This document shows positions 6,815-9,163 of a DNA stretch of 9,163 nt, one piece after another. How positions within the stretch are numbered: the first letter of the stretch is position 1; every line of letters begins with the position of its first letter. Location of the stretch: positions 1-9,163 of the forward strand of contig JACFNS010000033.1 of NCBI GenBank assembly GCA_019454705.1. Reading direction: 5' to 3'. Source of the DNA: Taibaiella sp. (GTDB lineage: Bacteria; Bacteroidota; Bacteroidia; Chitinophagales; Chitinophagaceae). The position numbers and the translations under genes were made by a program. The notes under the pieces were generated by a model. That model worked only from the letters and a program-made list of their open reading frames with translations, was not told the origin of the DNA and did not search any database.

Positions 6815-6846
6815 CTGTAACCCGGGTGAGAAGTTCTGCGTCTTAT
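6815..6846 (+). promoter_or_regulatory. Predicted ECF promoter of the DUF6249-like gene
   Basis: CTGTAACC (6815-6822), 15 nt, GCGTCTTAT (6838-6846). Boxes and spacing are identical to the leftward sigma promoter, and the two are mirror images about position 6804. A start near 6853 gives a leader of roughly 27 nt before the ATG at 6880. Confidence 0.7.
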
Positions 6847-6879
6847 GAAACAGTAACTAACTAATAAAAACAAATCCAT

Positions 6880-7245
6880 ATGCTGGAAGATATTCTCATC
6901 CCCATCTCGTTTTTTGCTACCGTACTCGGCTTTTATTTCCTGCGCAGCAGGGAAAACCTGGCCATGATTGAACGCGGTATGAACCCCCGCCGCAATCACG
7001 GAGGCCCCCGCCCGTATGCCTATATGAAATACGCCCTGCTGTTCATAGGTGCTGGCACCGGACTGGCCATGGCTTATGCCCTCGATGTGCATTTCTTCAG
7101 GGAGATGTATGAGAAAAAATACGACAACCCGGCCCTCTATTTTGCTTTAATGGCCATTGGTGGTGGCACGGGTATGTTCATTGCCTACAAAATTGAACGC
7201 AACCACCTGTCGGAGATGAAAGACGACACCCCGGATAATATATAA
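6880..7245 (+). CDS. DUF6249-like small membrane protein
   Basis: This 121-residue protein has three hydrophobic helices at about 3-21, 50-68 and 85-103. A conserved-looking cytoplasmic segment, E-N-L-A-M-I-E-R-G-M-N-P, follows helix 1. Helices 2 and 3 each carry a glycine-rich G-x-G-T-G step (IGAGTG, IGGGTG) and the tail is charged. This matches the DUF6249 pattern that I associate with ECF sigma loci in Bacteroidota; the family has no established biochemical role. It is transcribed divergently from the sigma gene through a promoter with identical boxes, so it is a predicted direct target of that sigma. A strong terminator closes the unit 23 nt after the stop. Confidence 0.8.
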   Translation: MLEDILIPISFFATVLGFYFLRSRENLAMIERGMNPRRNHGGPRPYAYMKYALLFIGAGTGLAMAYALDVHFFREMYEKKYDNPALYFALMAIGGGTGMFIAYKIERNHLSEMKDDTPDNI

Positions 7246-7268
7246 CTTGTCATAGAACCCCTATAGCT

Positions 7269-7296
7269 AAAGCCCTGCTTAACAGCAGGGCTTTTT
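7269..7296 (+). terminator. Intrinsic terminator after the DUF6249-like gene
   Basis: AAAGCCCTGCT and AGCAGGGCTTT form a perfect 11-bp stem with a 4-nt loop, running into a five-T tract. This is a textbook rho-independent terminator ending the rightward transcript. With A residues at the 5' side of the stem it could also work for transcripts from the right. Confidence 0.93.
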
Positions 7297-7356
7297 GATG
7301 GGTTCACTATATCCGGCTAACCCTTACGGAAAAGTCACGGTTTTAATCTATAGCAC

Positions 7357-7387
7357 TTGTTTATAATAGCAATTTTACGTATATTTG
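7357..7387 (+). promoter_or_regulatory. Orphan Bacteroidota-type promoter
   Basis: TTG at 7357-7359, 20 nt, then TATATTTG at 7380-7387, fits the Bacteroidota TTTG / TAnnTTTG promoter in both boxes and spacing, the best such match I found in the window. It points right, lies downstream of the terminator, and has no gene within 600 nt until lysS. It could drive a small RNA or a long lysS leader. Confidence 0.5.
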
Positions 7388-7515
7388 TACTATCAGGTAA
7401 GTAAACTTAAATACATAGTCTGAAAAATTGGTTCTAGATAAATCGGTAACCTTCCCGGAGAAATGAATATTAACCATGCCACCACAAAATTTCTTTTTGC
7501 ATCCTTGCTATAATT

Positions 7516-7536
7516 TTTGTTCCATAGCGGAACAAA
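7516..7536. repeat. Perfect 8-bp inverted repeat
   Basis: TTTGTTCC, 5 nt, GGAACAAA. It could be a small RNA hairpin or a dyad operator. It lies about 120 nt downstream of the start site predicted for the orphan promoter. Confidence 0.45.
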
Positions 7537-7690
7537 TGGCAGTATTGATTATCAATCACTTATTCTGAAAACAACGCTGAAAAATTTTAAACCAATATTC
7601 CGGCATCATTTTGGAACATTTTTCCCGCCATGGTAGTGAAAACAATAAATACTGAATATATCTATAGACATACCTAACGCGAGCAAAACA

Positions 7691-7800
7691 GAACCAAAAG
7701 AACCAAATCACATCCTGAACATCCTTGAATCCTGCAAATCATGATTCAGACAAAAAAAACACCCGCCCGGATGAACACCGATCGGACGGGGAACTTTTTA
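7691..7800 (+). repeat. Tandem repeat unit A, with hairpin insert
   Basis: The unit begins GAACCAAAA-GAACC, continues with an 18-nt block (7709-7726) and a 22-nt block (7736-7757) that are both identical in unit B, and ends GGAACTTTTTA. Inside, ATCCT/ATCAT words recur every 8-9 nt, leading into the palindrome AATCATGATT (7737-7746). It is 110 bp because of about 29 extra bases holding a hairpin (7762-7790) absent from unit B. Confidence 0.8.
7762..7799 (+). terminator. Hairpin followed by T-run inside unit A
   Basis: CCCGCCCG (7762-7769) pairs with CGGACGGG (7783-7790) with one mismatch, and after GAAC comes TTTTT (7795-7799). An A-run precedes it (7752-7759), so it could stop transcription in both directions. 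The break between stem and T-run makes terminator function uncertain. Confidence 0.35.
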
Positions 7801-7881
7801 GAACCAAAAAGAACCTAAAACACATCCTGAACATCCTTCAATCCAGTAAATCATGATTCAGACAAAAAACGGAACTTTTCA
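7801..7881 (+). repeat. Tandem repeat unit B
   Basis: This 81-bp copy directly follows unit A with few substitutions and two single-base indels in the aligned parts. It has the same ATCCT periodicity and the AATCATGATT palindrome (7849-7858), but lacks the hairpin insert: the A-run leads straight to GGAACTTTTC. A third copy begins at 7882 (GAACCAAAAAG) and breaks off within about 11 nt. Confidence 0.8.
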
Positions 7882-7923
7882 GAACCAAAAAGGCGTTGTG
7901 CTGTTGGTGCTCCCCGGAATTCA

Positions 7924-7939
7924 TCCCGCCTCGGCGGGA
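7924..7939. repeat. GC-rich hairpin, REP-like
   Basis: TCCCGCC-TC-GGCGGGA is a perfect inverted repeat with 7-bp arms, followed by a G-rich run to about 7951. Its composition contrasts sharply with the surrounding AT-rich sequence. It resembles short GC-rich intergenic hairpins common in Bacteroidota genomes, but only one copy is visible here. Confidence 0.45.
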
Positions 7940-7984
7940 GGGGGTCGGGGGAAACCTGAATTAGGCAGTTGCCTCTTATCTTAT

Positions 7985-7992
7985 TATTTTTG
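7985..7992 (+). promoter_or_regulatory. -7 box of the likely lysS promoter
   Basis: TATTTTTG matches TAnnTTTG. It would start transcription near 7999, giving a leader of about 34 nt. The only TTG nearby (7969-7971) is 13 nt upstream, shorter than the usual 17-23, so the -33 is weak. Confidence 0.45.
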
Positions 7993-8032
7993 CAAACATT
8001 TCAATCTAACAATTAGCAATATTTAACAATAC

Positions 8033-9163
8033 ATGCACGCAACACTCAGCGAACAGGAAGTAGTAAGAAGGGAAAAACTGCAGGAACTGCACAACCTGGG
8101 CATCGACCCATACCCTGCCCCCTTGTACCCCGTTACCCATAGCGCTGCCGATATAAAGTCAGGCTACAACGGGGAAAACGGAGAGGACTACAAATCTGTA
8201 ACCGTAGCCGGCCGCATTATGAGTGTGCGCGATATGGGCAAAGCCAACTTTGCCGTTTTGCAGGACAGTACAGGCCGCATACAGGTGTACATCCGCCGCG
8301 ACGATATATGCCCCGACGAAGACAAAACCATGTACGACACCGTATGGAAAAAGCTGATGGATATCGGCGATATCATAGGGGTTAAGGGCTATGTGTTCAC
8401 TACTAAGACCGGTGAAACATCCATCCATGCTACTGAATTTACCATCCTGACCAAGGCGTTGCGTCCCCTGCCTGTAGTGAAAGAAAAGGATGGCGAGGTG
8501 TACGATGCCGTTACCGACCTGGAATTTAAATACCGCCAGCGCTATGCCGACCTGATAGTGAACCCCAATGTGCGGGATACTTTCGTGAAAATAACGAAGA
8601 TGAAAAACGCCATCCGCGATTTTCTGAACGAGCGTGGTGCTCTGGAGGTAGATACTCCCGTATTGCAGGGCATACCCGGTGGTGCCGCCGCAAGGCCGTT
8701 CGTTACCCACCACAACGCGCTGGACATGCCGCTTTACCTGCGTATAGCCAACGAGCTGTATCTGAAGCGCCTGATAGTAGGTGGTTTCGACTGGGTGTAC
8801 GAGTTCAGCCGCAACTTCCGCAACGAGGGTATGGACCGCACACACAATCCCGAGTTTACCGTATTGGAGTTTTATGTGGCATATAAAGACTACCTGTGGA
8901 TGATGGAAACTACAGAGCAGATGCTGGAGTACACAGCCATAGCCACCAACGGCAGCAGCATTACTACCATCGATGGAAAAGAAATTGATTTTAAAGCGCC
9001 TTACAAGCGCATCAGCATATACGATGCTATTAAAGAGCATACAGGTGTTGACATCAGCAATATGAACGAAGATGAAATTCGTGGTGTATGCAAGCAATTT
9101 AAAGTAGACGTTGACCCGTCTATGGGCAGAGGCAAACTGATAGATGAATTGTTCGGTGAAAAA
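8033..9163 (+). CDS. lysS: Lysyl-tRNA synthetase, class II (5' part)
   Basis: The gene runs off the right edge after 377 open codons. The product charges tRNA-Lys with lysine. Visible parts are an N-terminal helix with R-R-E-K-L-Q-E-L, the OB-fold anticodon-binding domain at about 55-145 (V-A-G-R-I-M-S-V-R-D-M-G-K-A-N-F-A), and the start of the class II catalytic core. Motif 1 lies around 195-215 (F-L-N-E-R-G-A-L-E-V-D-T-P), followed by I-P-G-G-A-A-A-R-P-F-V-T-H-H-N-A-L. Motif 2 is F-S-R-N-F-R-N-E-G-M-D-R-T-H-N-P-E-F at 258-275. Motif 3 lies beyond the window. The ATG at 8033 fits the usual N-terminus. The frame is intact throughout; a long open frame on the opposite strand (9097-8159) is a shadow of it. 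Confidence 0.97.
   Translation, partial: MHATLSEQEVVRREKLQELHNLGIDPYPAPLYPVTHSAADIKSGYNGENGEDYKSVTVAGRIMSVRDMGKANFAVLQDSTGRIQVYIRRDDICPDEDKTMYDTVWKKLMDIGDIIGVKGYVFTTKTGETSIHATEFTILTKALRPLPVVKEKDGEVYDAVTDLEFKYRQRYADLIVNPNVRDTFVKITKMKNAIRDFLNERGALEVDTPVLQGIPGGAAARPFVTHHNALDMPLYLRIANELYLKRLIVGGFDWVYEFSRNFRNEGMDRTHNPEFTVLEFYVAYKDYLWMMETTEQMLEYTAIATNGSSITTIDGKEIDFKAPYKRISIYDAIKEHTGVDISNMNEDEIRGVCKQFKVDVDPSMGRGKLIDELFGEK

Larger units (their letters stand above)
7297..8032. other. Gene-free, repeat-rich intergenic region
   Basis: No supportable protein gene was found here on either strand; the best short frame is 16 codons at 7463. The stretch contains, left to right: an orphan promoter (7357-7387), an inverted repeat (7516-7536), two tandem copies of a longer repeat (7691-7881) with the start of a third, a hairpin carried only by the first copy, a GC-rich hairpin (7924-7939), and the lysS promoter area. 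The left half is AT-rich; the right half looks like a patchwork of dispersed elements. Confidence 0.75.

Noticed and set aside
7445..7470. GGTAACC as another ECF -35
   Set aside because: No GCGTCTTAT-like -10 lies about 15 nt downstream and no gene follows.
7463..7513. 16-codon frame with GGAG just upstream
   Set aside because: It is too short, Shine-Dalgarno signals are rarely used in this group, the spacing to ATG is only 2 nt, and no conservation can be judged.
7691..7892. Possible CRISPR array
   Set aside because: There are only two full units, directly abutting and of unequal length, with similarity across nearly the whole unit and no unique spacers; no cas genes.
8159..9097. 312-codon open frame on the minus strand
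   Set aside because: It lies wholly antisense to lysS, whose class II synthetase motifs are clear. The translated protein has the His/Val-rich look of a complement-strand shadow and no recognisable domain.

Overview
The window reads as a chromosomal segment of a Bacteroidota bacterium, most likely near the Chitinophagaceae. This rests on protein character (DUF6249-type membrane protein, an ECF sigma with a zinc-motif-free anti-sigma, the AccD and LysRS styles), on several perfect TAnnTTTG -7 promoter boxes, on the lack of clear Shine-Dalgarno sequences, and on mid-range GC. The placement is inferred from reading only; no search was run.

Layout. Positions 2-1178 (+) hold the 3' end of pyrR and complete pyrB, a pyrimidine operon. 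Tail-to-tail with pyrB, overlapping it by 41 bp, is an ArnT/PMT-like membrane glycosyltransferase (1138-2652, -). Positions 2837-4687 (+) carry accD, smpB and a DinB-superfamily protein. smpB has a TTG start 6 nt after the accD stop and lies in the same frame as accD. Positions 4703-6751 (-) carry, in transcription order, an ECF sigma factor, a membrane anti-sigma-like protein and an unrecognised secreted protein. Divergent from the sigma gene is a three-helix DUF6249-like protein (6880-7245, +), closed by a strong intrinsic terminator. A gene-free stretch of about 740 bp (7297-8032) follows, then the first 377 codons of lysS (8033 to the window edge).

The most informative signal is the sigma/DUF6249 divergent region. 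Two back-to-back promoters have identical boxes (CTGTAACC, 15 nt, GCGTCTTAT), one facing each gene. This is what an autoregulated ECF sigma would be expected to produce, and it gives a testable motif for its regulon. The sigma, anti-sigma and DUF6249 genes then look like one small envelope or stress-response module, with the secreted protein as a possible member.

The second notable area is 7297-8032. It holds an orphan promoter with both -33 and -7 boxes, an 8-bp-arm dyad, two tandem copies of an 81-110 bp repeat built on a roughly 9-nt ATCCT periodicity and an AATCATGATT palindrome, a 29-nt hairpin present in only one copy, and a GC-rich hairpin just before the lysS promoter. No protein-coding gene is supported there. 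The remaining genes are ordinary housekeeping functions.
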